64,000 bases of DNA from positions 1,317,129 through 1,381,128 of the forward strand of contig NZ_BAAADV010000001.1 of the NCBI RefSeq assembly GCF_039522665.1, read 5' to 3'. The stretch is from Natronoarchaeum mannanilyticum (lineage in GTDB: Archaea > Halobacteriota > Halobacteria > Halobacteriales > Natronoarchaeaceae). The notes under the pieces were generated by a model. It searched no databases and was not told the DNA's origin. It was given only the letters and a program-made list of their open reading frames with translations. This document shows positions 28,382 through 36,742 of this stretch, one piece after another. The position numbers were made by a program, and so were the translations under genes. Position 1 is the first letter of the stretch; every line of letters begins with the position of its first letter.

Positions 28382-29050
28382 ATGACCGCGACCGACATCG
28401 CAGACGACGTCCGCGACGACAACGAGACCGCGCTCTCCCGGCTGGGCTCCTCGAAGGCGCTGTACGCGATCACCGGCGGGGAGATGGAGTCCGAGGCGAT
28501 CCTCACCGCAGCGGCGGACCGCGCGCACGCCGCCAGCGAGACGTTCGCCGCCTGGGTGCCCGAAGCCGACGCCGAGGCCGAACAGGATCTGTTCGACGAG
28601 GCCGCCCAGCTCACGGCCGATCACTACGAGCAGGTCCTCGGGAAGCTCGACGATCACGACCCCGGAGAGGTTCCGGCGATCCAGACCCAGCTGCGCGACG
28701 CCGACGATGCGGCAGCTCGACTCGGCGGCCTGCTCGGACACACGCTCGTCGCCAACAAGCTCATCGAACAGTTCACCGGCTTCTTCGTCGGCGACGCCGA
28801 TCCACAGACCGCATCACTCTTCCGCGGATACGGCGGCGACATCGACGAACTGCGCGAGAACGTGCTCGACCTGATCGACGACCTCGACGCCGACCCGGAC
28901 GCCGAAGCGCAGAGCGCTTCGAGCCCTGACTCGGCGTCGCCTCGTCAGGACGCCGTCGCCGCCGCCGCGACCGAGGCGATCCAGGCGGCCTACGAGTCAT
29001 ACACCGAACAGCTCGAGGCGATGGGCGTCAACCCCAAGCCGGTTTGCTGA
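28382..29050 (+). CDS. rubrerythrin-like haloarchaeal protein
   Basis: 222 residues from the ATG at 28382 (MTATDIADDVRDDN); the frame is open farther upstream but only with non-coding-like sequence. All-helical pattern with several glutamate/histidine positions (GEMESEAILTAAADRAHAASE, ADHYEQVLGKLDDHD), consistent with the ferritin-like four-helix bundle of haloarchaeal proteins annotated as rubrerythrin or antitermination family. No C-terminal rubredoxin domain is visible. The tail (residues ~180-200) is a low-complexity Asp/Ala/Ser linker. Soluble, single-gene unit. Function is uncertain. Confidence 0.65.
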   Translation: MTATDIADDVRDDNETALSRLGSSKALYAITGGEMESEAILTAAADRAHAASETFAAWVPEADAEAEQDLFDEAAQLTADHYEQVLGKLDDHDPGEVPAIQTQLRDADDAAARLGGLLGHTLVANKLIEQFTGFFVGDADPQTASLFRGYGGDIDELRENVLDLIDDLDADPDAEAQSASSPDSASPRQDAVAAAATEAIQAAYESYTEQLEAMGVNPKPVC

Positions 29051-29177
29051 CGGACTGCCGACGACTGTTAGCTGTCATTCTGGCCGAATGCTGTCGGTTA
29101 CGGGCCGGTCGTAGCCCCTCGGCGGCCGTCCCGGACGACACCGACGTTTAAGCGAGCGGGAGCCGATTTCCACGACA

Positions 29178-29468
29178 ATGAGCACGCTTCGACGCGTCGC
29201 GCTCGACGTCCTCAAGCCCCACGACCCGCCGCTGCTGGAGTTTACGGAGCGCATCTCGGCCGTCGAGCGCGTCGACGCCGTCTCGGCGTCGCTGATCGAA
29301 CTCGACCAGGAGGTCCAGAACGTGAAGCTCACGATCGAAGGCGAGGACCTGCGCTACGAGGCCGTCGAGGCGGCGATCGGCGAGCTCGGCGGCACCGTCC
29401 ACTCGGTCGATCAGGCCGCCTACGGGGAGTACGTCGTCGAAGAGCAACCCACTCCGCAGGACGGCTGA
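29178..29468 (+). CDS. DUF211 family protein
   Basis: 96 residues: MSTLRRVALDVLKPHDPPLL, then ERVDAVSASLIELDQEVQNV and GEDLRYEAVEAAIGELGGTV. This is the compact archaeal DUF211 ferredoxin-like fold; a structural member (MTH889) was reported as a calcium-binding oligomer. It ends 5 bp before the VIT1/CCC1 transporter gene, so the two are almost certainly one operon and DUF211 may sense or regulate a cation for it. That partnership is inference from position. Confidence 0.82.
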   Translation: MSTLRRVALDVLKPHDPPLLEFTERISAVERVDAVSASLIELDQEVQNVKLTIEGEDLRYEAVEAAIGELGGTVHSVDQAAYGEYVVEEQPTPQDG

Positions 29469-29473
29469 CGACC

Positions 29474-30055
29474 GTGTCCTCCACGCGCCGCCTCCTGCGA
29501 TCGCTGCTCGGCCGGGAAGACGTCCGCTCGATTTCGCGGCGGTACTTCGTCTCCAACGGGTTCGACGGAACGCTGACGAGCATCGGGGTGATCGTCGGCG
29601 CCGTCCTGTCGGGCGTGTCCGACGGGGTCACCGTCGTCACGATCGGGCTGGGCGCCGCGGTCGGGCTTGGAACCTCGGCGGTCTGGAGCGTCTGGGAGAT
29701 CGAGCGCGCCGAGACGCGCGCCGAGATCATGCGGATCGAGGCGGCGATGCTCACGGACCTCGACGACACCCAGGTCCAGCGCGAGCAACGGGCCGCTCGC
29801 GTGATCCACGCGACGGCCAGCGGGCTCGGCCCGCTGATCGGCGTCCTCATCCCGCTCTCCCCGCTTCTCTTCGAGGGGACCGTCTTCTCGATGGCGGAGG
29901 CGGGCGTCGTCGGCGTCGCCCTCGGGATCGCCGTCCTCGCCGTCTTCGGCGCGTACATGGGCTCGATCTCCGGGCAGCGGTGGTACGTGTCCGCGCTCCG
30001 GATGGGACTCGCCGGGCTGGTCGTCGCCGTGATCAACCTCTTCCTGCCGGGGTAG
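29474..30055 (+). CDS. VIT1/CCC1-family metal transporter
   Basis: 193 residues from a GTG at 29474. It carries the family entry RRYFVSNGFDGTLTSIGVIVGAVLSGVSDG, hydrophobic helices through LGAAVGLGTSAVWSVWEIE, a charged middle (RAEIMRIEAAMLTDLDDTQV) that replaces the metal-binding domain of eukaryotic VIT1, and three further helices. Members move iron or manganese out of the cytoplasm. Cotranscribed with the DUF211 gene. Confidence 0.78.
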   Translation: MSSTRRLLRSLLGREDVRSISRRYFVSNGFDGTLTSIGVIVGAVLSGVSDGVTVVTIGLGAAVGLGTSAVWSVWEIERAETRAEIMRIEAAMLTDLDDTQVQREQRAARVIHATASGLGPLIGVLIPLSPLLFEGTVFSMAEAGVVGVALGIAVLAVFGAYMGSISGQRWYVSALRMGLAGLVVAVINLFLPG

Positions 30056-30247
30056 CGAGCGGACGGCGCCGCTTCGTTCAGCTTCGCCGTCAGAGTCGGA
30101 TCGAGCACCCGATCCTGGTGGCCCCGCCCCGTTCACGGCCGCTCTCCGCCGCTCGTTCGGTTTCGTCGGTCCGGCATCGTCACGTCCAGGGGCCCCTGTC
30201 AGCCGCGAGAAACGTATTTATCGTTCCGTCGCCTACGTGGGGTCACG

Positions 30248-30853
30248 ATGATGGCCACGACACACGCGCTCTGGGGGATGGCGCTCGCCCTTCCCGTCCT
30301 CGCGCTCGCCCCGGAGTTCGCGCCGGTCGCCTTCGGCGCCGGGCTCGTCGGCGGCCTGTTCCCCGACCTCGATCTGTACGCCGGCCACCGGCGGACGTTC
30401 CACTTCCCGGTGTACGCGTCGCTCGCGGCGGTTCCGGCTATCGCGCTCGCGATCGTCGCGCCGTTGCCCTGGACCGTCGCGTTCGCCGCCGGGCTGGCCG
30501 CCGCGGCGCTGCACGCCGCGAGCGACGCCGCGGGCGGCGGCCTCGAACTGCGGCCGTGGCGCGCCAGTTCCGAGCGGGCGGTGTACAGCCACTATCACGG
30601 GCGCTGGCTCCCGCCGCGGCGGTGGGTCCGGTACGACGGCGCCCCCGAGGATCTCGCGCTCGCCGTGCTCGCGGCGATTCCGCTGCTCGTCGTCGGCGAC
30701 GGCCGCGTCGCCGGCGTCGCTGTCGCGCTCCTGGCGGCGTCGCTGGTCTACGTCCTACTGCGAAAGCCCCTCGCGGCGCTCGTCGAGCATCTCGCCCGCC
30801 TCGTTCCGGCGTCCGTGCGGCCGTACGTCCCCGAGCGCTACCGGGACGCATGA
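30248..30853 (+). CDS. YdjM/DUF457-type membrane protein
   Basis: About 201 residues with five hydrophobic segments. MATTHALWGMALALPVLALAPE, then GGLFPDLDLYAGHRRTFHFPV and AALHAASDAAGGGLELRPW: the TH...PD...H...D pattern of the membrane metal-dependent hydrolase family, the second in this window (the other is at 15.3 kb). ATG at 30248 or 30251 are both possible. A TATA-like TATTTATC at about 30214 precedes it. Activity not established. Confidence 0.72.
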   Translation: MMATTHALWGMALALPVLALAPEFAPVAFGAGLVGGLFPDLDLYAGHRRTFHFPVYASLAAVPAIALAIVAPLPWTVAFAAGLAAAALHAASDAAGGGLELRPWRASSERAVYSHYHGRWLPPRRWVRYDGAPEDLALAVLAAIPLLVVGDGRVAGVAVALLAASLVYVLLRKPLAALVEHLARLVPASVRPYVPERYRDA

Positions 30854-30932
30854 CGACCGCGCTCCCCGACGGCCGCCCCGGAAATATCGACTCGGCGGTC
30901 CCGAGACGCACGCTCGAAACGGGTAGCTCTAT

Positions 30933-30950
30933 GTTGTTCGACTGAACAAC
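30933..30950. promoter_or_regulatory. perfect inverted repeat just before the 30958 gene
   Basis: GTTGTTC at 30933-30939, four-base spacer, GAACAAC at 30944-30950. It ends seven bases before the ATG at 30958, where a haloarchaeal leaderless transcript would start, so it is placed like an operator. Confidence 0.5.
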
Positions 30951-30957
30951 GTCGACC

Positions 30958-31515
30958 ATGTCATCGGCCGAGCGCGGCGCGAAACGCGGCATCCGGTACG
31001 CGCTGGTCACCGTGTTTCTCGTCGGCCTCCGAAAGCGGAGTCCGGGCGCCGTCGTGAACGCCGTCCTGGCGGCGGTCGGGACGTACCTGACCGATTTCGT
31101 GGAACGAACGTACGACGTGGACCTCCGGCCGTGGCACCACCTGTACGTCGATTCGGCGATGATCACCCACGCCGTCGGCATGCTCGGGCCGTACGACGAG
31201 GTCAGCTGGTGGGATCATCTCACCCACACCCACTCCGCGACGATCCTCGGCGGTGCCGTCTTCGCGATCAGCCGCCGCCGGGGGCGCGATCCCCGCCCGC
31301 GCGTCGTCGCCGTCGTCGCCGTCGCCGGCGTGCTGTGGGAGATCGCGGAGTACCTCATCCACGCCGGCGCCGACCGCCTCGGCGTCGAGCCGATCCTCGT
31401 CACCTACGGCCGGAGAGACACCGCCCTCGATCTGCTGTTCGATCTCGTGGGTGCGGTGCTCGTCCTCGCGTTGGGCGACCGCGTGCTCGGGGACGTCGCC
31501 GACGGCGACGCGTGA
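30958..31515 (+). CDS. polytopic membrane protein with conserved His motifs (DUF2238-like)
   Basis: 185 residues, about five hydrophobic segments (ALVTVFLVGL, MITHAVGMLGPY, ATILGGAVFAISRRRG, VVAVVAVAGVLWEIAEYLIHAG, LLFDLVGAVLVLALGD). Conserved polar spots DEVSWWDHLTHTHSA and WEIAEYLIHAGADRLG match the pattern of small bacterial/archaeal membrane proteins of the DUF2238/YjdF kind. No enzymatic role is established. It stands alone; the perfect palindrome just upstream suggests regulated expression. Bases 31516-31636 hold no gene. Confidence 0.65.
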   Translation: MSSAERGAKRGIRYALVTVFLVGLRKRSPGAVVNAVLAAVGTYLTDFVERTYDVDLRPWHHLYVDSAMITHAVGMLGPYDEVSWWDHLTHTHSATILGGAVFAISRRRGRDPRPRVVAVVAVAGVLWEIAEYLIHAGADRLGVEPILVTYGRRDTALDLLFDLVGAVLVLALGDRVLGDVADGDA

Positions 31516-31636
31516 CCCGACGCCCGAGACCGGCTCTCGCGGGCCGCCGACCGACCGCACGGCCGCGCCGCTCGCGGGACCGCTTCCGGAAAGAACGCCT
31601 CGAAGCGGCGCCGAGACGCCGCTGTCGTCGACGGCG

Positions 31637-31909
31637 CTAGACGCCGGGCAGGTCCTCGCGGAACTCCCGGATCTTCTCGCGGGCCCGCTCGACGTGCTCG
31701 CCGACCTCCTCGCCGGCGTCTTCGAGGATCTCTCGGAGTTTGCCGTCCTCGCGCGCCAGTCGTCCGTGGTCGGGCTTACGTTCCTTGTCGGCCAGCGTCG
31801 CCACGGCGTCCGAGCGCTCGTGGAGCCGCTCGCGCAGGTCGTCGCTCTCTGCGTTCTCGCTGGCGTCTCGGAGCGCGTCGCTCGCGTCGGAGAGTTCGTC
31901 GTGTGCCAT
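31637..31909 (-). CDS. small coiled-coil haloarchaeal protein
   Basis: 90 residues, fully helical and highly charged: ELSDASDALRDASENAESDDL, RSDAVATLADKERKPDHG and LREILEDAGEEVGEHVERAR. No membrane segment or catalytic motif. The HGRLAREDGKLREILEDAG core is common to a family found across haloarchaea without known function. Monocistronic, with its promoter in the AT-rich region to the right. Confidence 0.65.
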   Translation of the reverse strand: MAHDELSDASDALRDASENAESDDLRERLHERSDAVATLADKERKPDHGRLAREDGKLREILEDAGEEVGEHVERAREKIREFREDLPGV

Positions 31910-32646
31910 GCGTCAAACTACTCACCGTATCGTATAGAACGTTTATCCATTCGCGTCAGCGTTTGCGCGTCGGGACACGTCGGCAATCCGGGCGTTCGAG
32001 TCCGGCGGATCCACTCGATACTGCCCGTCCGACGGGCACGGTATAAATTCTATTTGAGTTTTCTCCTGGTCCAACGACCCGGTGCTCGTGACGAGACGCG
32101 ACGCCGTTCGTCGGCGATAAATGTCTATATAGAATTTAGTTAGTATGGTTTACATAATCGTTTTCCTACTTCCATCGATCAACTGTGCGATCGGCGGACG
32201 TTCCTGAGATATCCCTGGCTTCGAACCGTGTGAATTTGCCGTTTCTACGGCTGTTCGGTCCTTCCTTTCGAATAGTTCGTAGCGGCGTCGACTGTCGAGA
32301 TGGAAACACCGGTGCTATTTGAGAGGCTGTATTTTATAATGATAAAATCAAAAAGAATTTTGGGCATATAGCCGATTTTACTTGTTGGTCTGGGCGCTCT
32401 TGCCTCTCTTAATCAAACGCACGGTAGATATGATTAACATATTATGAATTATCTAACAGTATGATTTTGCTACAGAAAATATTTCTGGTCGAGGGAATAT
32501 CTCTGTGAGCTCAGTCCACGTGGGATAAAACTAGATTAGGATTTATTTCTGGGCGATTCGTTGCCGTCGGGTAGTGGCCTGCCGCGGCCAGGTCGCGAGC
32601 CGTCGCAGCGGAGAGTTCCGTCGCCGAGTCCGGGGCGTCGACGCCA
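31910..32646. other. AT-rich gene-free stretch with long-spaced inverted repeat
   Basis: About 740 bases with no frame of convincing coding character. It is clearly AT-richer than both flanks. AAATTCTAT at 32045-32053 and its inverse ATAGAATTT at 32129-32137 form a 9-bp inverted pair with 75 bases between. A CCACGTGG palindrome is at 32516-32523. The stretch may be degraded mobile DNA plus the promoter of the 31.6 kb gene. Confidence 0.4.
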
Positions 32647-33510
32647 TCACACCTCGATGACGGTGTTTTCCAGCCGACCGATGCTCTCGATCGAGATCGA
32701 AACTTCGTCCTCCGGCGACAGCGTGAACCCCTCTTCGGGAACGAGAGAGGTGCCGGTCAGCAGCACGCCCAGCTCCGGAACCGCGTTGTGGGCGGTCCAG
32801 TAGTCGACGAGCGTCTCGCAGGTCCTGGCCATCTTCGCCGTCGAGGTCTCGTCTTCGTACAGCGTCTCCCCGTCGCGGGCGATGGTCATCGACATCGTCA
32901 GGTCGTGCGGATCGCCCACCTCTTCGGCGGAGACGACGCAGGGGCCGAGCGAGCAACAGCGGTCGTACACCTTCGCCTGCGGGAGGTACAGCGGATTCTC
33001 GCCCTCGATCGAGCGGCTGCTCACGTCGTTGCCGATCGTGTAGCCGACGATATCGCCGTCGTACAGCACGACGCCGAGCTCCGGCTCCGGAACGTTCCAC
33101 GAGGAGTCGCCGCGGACGCCGATCGCCTCGCCGGGGCCGACGGTACGGCTCGGCGTCGCCTTGAAGAAGATCTCCGGCCGCTCGGCGCCGTAGACGTCCA
33201 GGTACATCTCGGGCATCCCGCTCTCGGCCTCGCGCGCTTCCTCGCTGATCTCGTAGGTCACGCCCGCGGCCCACACTTCCTCGGGGACGATCGGGAGCGC
33301 GGCGTCCTCCGGTTCGAAGTCGATGGTCGGGGCGTCCGCCGTCAGATTGGCGGCGAGCTCGTCGACGCCGCTCTCAGCGACGTCGGCGGCCGCTGCGAGG
33401 TCGCCGAAACCGCTCACGTGGGGCTTGACTGCCGTGAGATCGTACGCTGCGTCGCCGTCGTCGGCGATCAGTCTGTCGTCGGTGCCGTCGTCGAGCCGGT
33501 AATATCGCAT
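32647..33510 (-). CDS. xacE: FAH-family 2-keto-3-deoxy-sugar-acid dehydratase (XacE-like)
   Basis: 287 residues from the ATG at 33510 (MRYYRLDDGTDDRLI); the frame runs farther upstream only into insertion-element sequence. FAH-fold features are EVWAAGVTYEISEEAR, the acidic metal ligands in WNVPEPELGVVLY and GYTIGNDVSSRSIEGEN, and DEVSISIESIGRLEN near the end. In Haloferax a homologous protein dehydrates 2-keto-3-deoxyxylonate or -arabinonate to 2-ketoglutarate semialdehyde in pentose oxidation. The presence of the matching semialdehyde dehydrogenase and sugar dehydrogenase genes nearby supports this. A TATA-like TTTATCA lies about 25 bases before the start. Confidence 0.78.
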   Translation of the reverse strand: MRYYRLDDGTDDRLIADDGDAAYDLTAVKPHVSGFGDLAAAADVAESGVDELAANLTADAPTIDFEPEDAALPIVPEEVWAAGVTYEISEEAREAESGMPEMYLDVYGAERPEIFFKATPSRTVGPGEAIGVRGDSSWNVPEPELGVVLYDGDIVGYTIGNDVSSRSIEGENPLYLPQAKVYDRCCSLGPCVVSAEEVGDPHDLTMSMTIARDGETLYEDETSTAKMARTCETLVDYWTAHNAVPELGVLLTGTSLVPEEGFTLSPEDEVSISIESIGRLENTVIEV

Positions 33511-33565
33511 GGCACGAAAGAGAACCCTCTCTATGATAAAGCTCCCGCCGGATCGCTCCGGAGGG

Positions 33566-33720
33566 TGACTTCCTCCCCACCTTACTCGCTTACCGCTGAC
33601 GCGGTTCGCTCCTTGAGGGTGGGGCTTCCTGTTTCCACGACGCACTTTGCAGGAACCGAATGGGTTCCCGTAGGGAGCGCAGTCTCCGCAGGCGTTGATT
33701 CGGGACAGCCCGTCCCTACT
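33566..33720 (-). ncRNA. candidate omega RNA (guide RNA) of TnpB
   Basis: In IS605-group elements the guide RNA overlaps the 3' end of tnpB and extends past the right end. Here the tnpB stop (33582-33584) lies within the predicted double stem at 33575-33624. The guide would be the bases just past the right end, reading minus strand from about 33565 toward 33540. The 5' limit is a guess. Confidence 0.5.
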
Positions 33721-34811
33721 TGCTTCAGGCCGCGTACCAAGATGTTGTAGGCCGCGTTCCAATCTCTGTCCGCCGTGAAACCGCAGGATGGACACGAGTG
33801 TTCGCGGACCCACAACGGCTTGTCCGACTTGACGCCACAGGCCGCACACTCTTTGGTCGTCCCTCGCGGATCGACGGCGACGAAGTGCGTCCCCTCGCGG
33901 TCGCACTTGTACTCGAGCATCCGCAGGAACGTTCCCCACGCTGCCCCAGCACGGTTGCGGCTGTTCGATGGGAGTTCCATCAGACCCTTCGCGTCGAGGT
34001 CTTCGACCGCAACGAGGTCGTGCTCTCGAGCGTAGTGGTTCGAGAGTTTGTGCAGGAAGTCCCGGCGCTTCCGTTGCAGGTCGGCATAGCGTTGCGCGAC
34101 AACACGCTGTTGCTTGCGGTAGTTCGCCGAGCCGTGCTCTTTCCGGGAGAGTTTGCGTTGCTCGCGCTCAAGTCGGTCGCGTTCGTCGGCCAGGTCGGGG
34201 CGTCCGACGGCGGTGCCGTCGGTGTCGTGAGCGTACTTCAGAATCCCCACGTCAATCCCGACACAGTCCTCGAGCGTCTTGGGTTTCGGCGGTGCGTCGT
34301 TCTCGGTTTCGATCCCGAGGACAGCGAACCATTCGCCGGTTGGTTCCTGCTTGACGACGACCTCTTTGATCGTGGCGTCGTCAGGAACGTCGCGGTGGTA
34401 GACCATCGGAATATCGCCGATTTTAGAAAGAGAAAGCACAGTTCGACCACTCGTGTTCTTGAGTTCGAAGCCGGTTTGACTGTACTTGATCGAACGATAT
34501 TCCTGTGGCCCTTTCCACTTGAGTTCGCCGACGCGGTAGCCGTTGTCCTTCCGACCCTTCAGCGTTGAGAGGTTGTCGTACAACCGTTGTACGACCTTCT
34601 GCAACACCTTCGAATGAACATTCTTCAGGTCGGTCCACTCGCGTTTGAGATCGGGGAGGATCGACTGCTCGGAATAGGCAGACGTACCGTCCTCTCGGTT
34701 GAGCCGGTGAAGGAAGTGGTTGTAGACCTGTCGGCAGGTATCGACAGTCCACGCTAACCGGTCGTGGAGTTCGTCGGTCGGATTGAGCCGATACCTGTAG
34801 TTGTAGCGCAT
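33582..34811 (-). CDS. tnpB: TnpB RNA-guided nuclease / transposase accessory protein
   Basis: 409 residues, a full-length TnpB. RuvC-type catalytic residues appear in order: Asp in CVGIDVGILKYA, Glu in DLVAVEDLDAKGL, Asp in GFTADRDWNAAYNI. The zinc ribbon is KECAACGVKS followed by HSCPSCGF. The N-terminal helix-turn region MRYNYRYRLNPTDELHDRL is standard. TnpB cuts DNA matching its omega RNA guide and favours retention of the element. All key residues look intact, so it may be active. The C-terminal ~40 residues after the last Asp are a variable tail encoded by the guide-RNA-overlapping DNA. Confidence 0.92.
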   Translation of the reverse strand: MRYNYRYRLNPTDELHDRLAWTVDTCRQVYNHFLHRLNREDGTSAYSEQSILPDLKREWTDLKNVHSKVLQKVVQRLYDNLSTLKGRKDNGYRVGELKWKGPQEYRSIKYSQTGFELKNTSGRTVLSLSKIGDIPMVYHRDVPDDATIKEVVVKQEPTGEWFAVLGIETENDAPPKPKTLEDCVGIDVGILKYAHDTDGTAVGRPDLADERDRLEREQRKLSRKEHGSANYRKQQRVVAQRYADLQRKRRDFLHKLSNHYAREHDLVAVEDLDAKGLMELPSNSRNRAGAAWGTFLRMLEYKCDREGTHFVAVDPRGTTKECAACGVKSDKPLWVREHSCPSCGFTADRDWNAAYNILVRGLKQVGTGCPESTPAETALPTGTHSVPAKCVVETGSPTLKERTASAVSE

Positions 34812-34814
34812 GGT

Positions 34815-34973
34815 CTACTCGCGTGAGTCGGCGTCGGGCTCGGAAACGCGGACGACCTCTACGTCCGCTCCGATCCACCGTTTTAGGACAAGGACGTGCG
34901 TGCCGTTTCCGACCGGGCAAACGTCCCGGTCGAGAACTTTGTAGCCCTCGATTCCGTGCCGATCCATTAACAT
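34815..34973 (-). CDS. DUF2080 transposase-associated protein
   Basis: 52 residues (MLMDRHGIEGYKVLDRDVCP, then HVLVLKRWIGADVEVVRVSEP), matching the short DUF2080 proteins that sit directly before tnpB in haloarchaeal IS elements. The stop is three bases before the tnpB ATG, so both are cotranscribed. Starts at 34973 or 34967 are both possible. A TATA-like AT-rich stretch lies just upstream. Small DNA-binding role presumed, not shown. Confidence 0.75.
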   Translation of the reverse strand: MLMDRHGIEGYKVLDRDVCPVGNGTHVLVLKRWIGADVEVVRVSEPDADSRE

Positions 34974-35161
34974 TGTATATATTTCGGCATAAGATAAAGA
35001 TATCGATAACGTGGGCCTGAGGGTCTGCTGTAGAACAGTGCAAGAAACTCGTGCGGCGCTGTATCCCCTCCCTGCTCGCACCGTCGGCGTTCCCTGAGGA
35101 AGGGGCATTAGCGACTCAATGTAGGTAAAACGTTAAATGTGAATAGAACTGATTAGAGCGT

Positions 35162-36601
35162 GTGCCAACCGAGTACGCAAACTACGTCGGCGGAGAGTGG
35201 ACTGACGCACAGAGCGGCGAAACGTTCGACACGCGCGACCCGGCGAAGCCGGACGAAGTAGTGGCGACCTACCCGCAGTCCGACGCGGCGGATACCGAGA
35301 CGGCCATCGAGGCCGCCGTCGCCGCGAGCGAGGAGTGGGGGTCGACGCCCGGGCCCGAGCGCGGTCGGATCCTCTCGCGAACGAGCGCGCTCCTCGCGGA
35401 GCGCAAGGACGAGCTCACCGAACTCCTCGTCCGCGAAGAAGGAAAGACCCGCAGCGAGGCCGGCGGCGAGGTCCAGCGCGCCATCGACATCTTCGATTAC
35501 TACGGCGCGAAGGCGAGCGACCTCGGCGGGACGGTCAAAAGCTCCAGCGCCCGGAACACGAACCTGTACACGGAAACAGAGCCGCTCGGCGTCGCGGGTC
35601 TGATCACGCCGTGGAACTACCCCATCGCCATCCCCGCGTGGAAGATCGCGCCCGCGCTGGCGGCCGGGAACGCGGCGGTCATCAAGCCCGCGTCGCTCGC
35701 CCCCGGCGTGGTCCACGAGATGGCGACGGCGCTCGAGGAAGCGGGCCTTCCGGACGGCGTCCTGAACGTCGTCACCGGTCCGGGTAGCGAGGTCGGCGGT
35801 ACCATCGCCAGCCATCCCGAGGTCGACGCCATCTCGTTCACCGGGAGCACGGCGGTCGGTAACACCGTGTACGATACCGCGACCGACGACGGCAAGCGCG
35901 TTCAACTGGAGATGGGTGGCAAGAACCCGACGGTCGTCTCCGACAGCGCCGACGTCGAGGAAGCCGCCGACATCGTCGCGTCCGGCGCGTTCGGCGTCAC
36001 GGGGGAGGCCTGTACCGCCTGCTCCCGCGCCATCGTGTACGAGGACGTGTACGACGAGTTCGTCGACGCGGTCGTCGAGCGCGCCGAGGCGATCGAGCCC
36101 GGTCACGGGCTGGACGACCCGGACATGGGGCCCCACGTCAGCGAGTCAGAACTGGAGAGCACCGTCGACTACGTCGAGATCGGCGAGGACGAGGGCGCGA
36201 CCCTCGAGACGGGCGGCGCGGCGATCGACCGCGAGGGGTACTTCGTCGAACCCGCCGTCTTCTCGGACGTGGAGCCGGACTACCGGATCGCCCAGGAGGA
36301 GATCTTCGGTCCAGTGCTGTCGATCATCCCCGTCGGCGGCTACGAGGAGGCCCTCGACGTCGCCAACGGCGTCGACTACGGGCTCTCGGCCAGCATCGTC
36401 ACGGACGATCACACGGAAGCCAACCGCTTCGTCGACGAGGCCGAAGCGGGCGTCGTGAAGATCAACGAGAAGACGACCGGACTCGAACTCCACGTTCCGT
36501 TCGGCGGCGTGAAAGCGTCCTCGAGTGAGACGTACCGCGAACAGGGCGACGCGGGACTGGACTTCTACACCATCAGCAAGACGGTGTACGACAACTACTA
36601 A
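35162..36601 (+). CDS. xacF: aldehyde dehydrogenase, 2-ketoglutarate semialdehyde dehydrogenase type
   Basis: 479 residues from a GTG at 35162, normal for the ALDH family. Motifs in order: PWNYPIAIPAWKIAPALAAG (cofactor entry), FTGSTAVG (NAD loop), LEMGGKNPTVV (general base Glu), GEACTACSRA with catalytic Cys284, and EIFGPVLSI. In haloarchaeal pentose oxidation this family converts ketoglutarate semialdehyde to 2-oxoglutarate, and its neighbours are an FAH dehydratase and the xylose dehydrogenase, so that role fits well. The insertion element now separates it from the FAH gene it faces. Confidence 0.85.
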   Translation: MPTEYANYVGGEWTDAQSGETFDTRDPAKPDEVVATYPQSDAADTETAIEAAVAASEEWGSTPGPERGRILSRTSALLAERKDELTELLVREEGKTRSEAGGEVQRAIDIFDYYGAKASDLGGTVKSSSARNTNLYTETEPLGVAGLITPWNYPIAIPAWKIAPALAAGNAAVIKPASLAPGVVHEMATALEEAGLPDGVLNVVTGPGSEVGGTIASHPEVDAISFTGSTAVGNTVYDTATDDGKRVQLEMGGKNPTVVSDSADVEEAADIVASGAFGVTGEACTACSRAIVYEDVYDEFVDAVVERAEAIEPGHGLDDPDMGPHVSESELESTVDYVEIGEDEGATLETGGAAIDREGYFVEPAVFSDVEPDYRIAQEEIFGPVLSIIPVGGYEEALDVANGVDYGLSASIVTDDHTEANRFVDEAEAGVVKINEKTTGLELHVPFGGVKASSSETYREQGDAGLDFYTISKTVYDNY

Positions 36602-36742
36602 GCGGGCAGCCGCCCGATCGAGGGCTCGGGTCGGCGTGTTCCTGTTACGGTTCCGCGCCGCCCGCTCGACTTCTCGTTCCGACACCCCGCCCCGATCGAC
36701 CCCCACGTAACGACTATTACGCCGGCCCGAGACGATTTCGGC

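Larger units (their letters stand above)
33566..35110 (-). mobile_element. IS200/IS605-group (IS1341-type) element with TnpB only
   Basis: About 1.55 kb unit on the minus strand: a short DUF2080 gene, tnpB, and characteristic ends. The right end shows nested stems: CCCCACC 33575-33581 pairs with GGTGGGG 33618-33624, with an inner ACCGC/GCGGT stem at 33592-33605. The left end has a CCCCTTCC/AGGGAA hairpin-forming segment near 35085-35105. No TnpA transposase is present, so it would need one in trans. Boundaries are estimates to within roughly ten bases. Confidence 0.8.

Noticed and set aside
33511..33939. N-terminal extension of the minus-strand FAH gene to 430 residues
   Set aside because: The extension reads through insertion-element sequence overlapping tnpB in another frame; homologues start at MRYYRLDDG.
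34423..35043. 206-codon frame upstream of tnpB
   Set aside because: Overlaps tnpB and the DUF2080 gene in the wrong frame with Arg/Ser-rich shadow composition.
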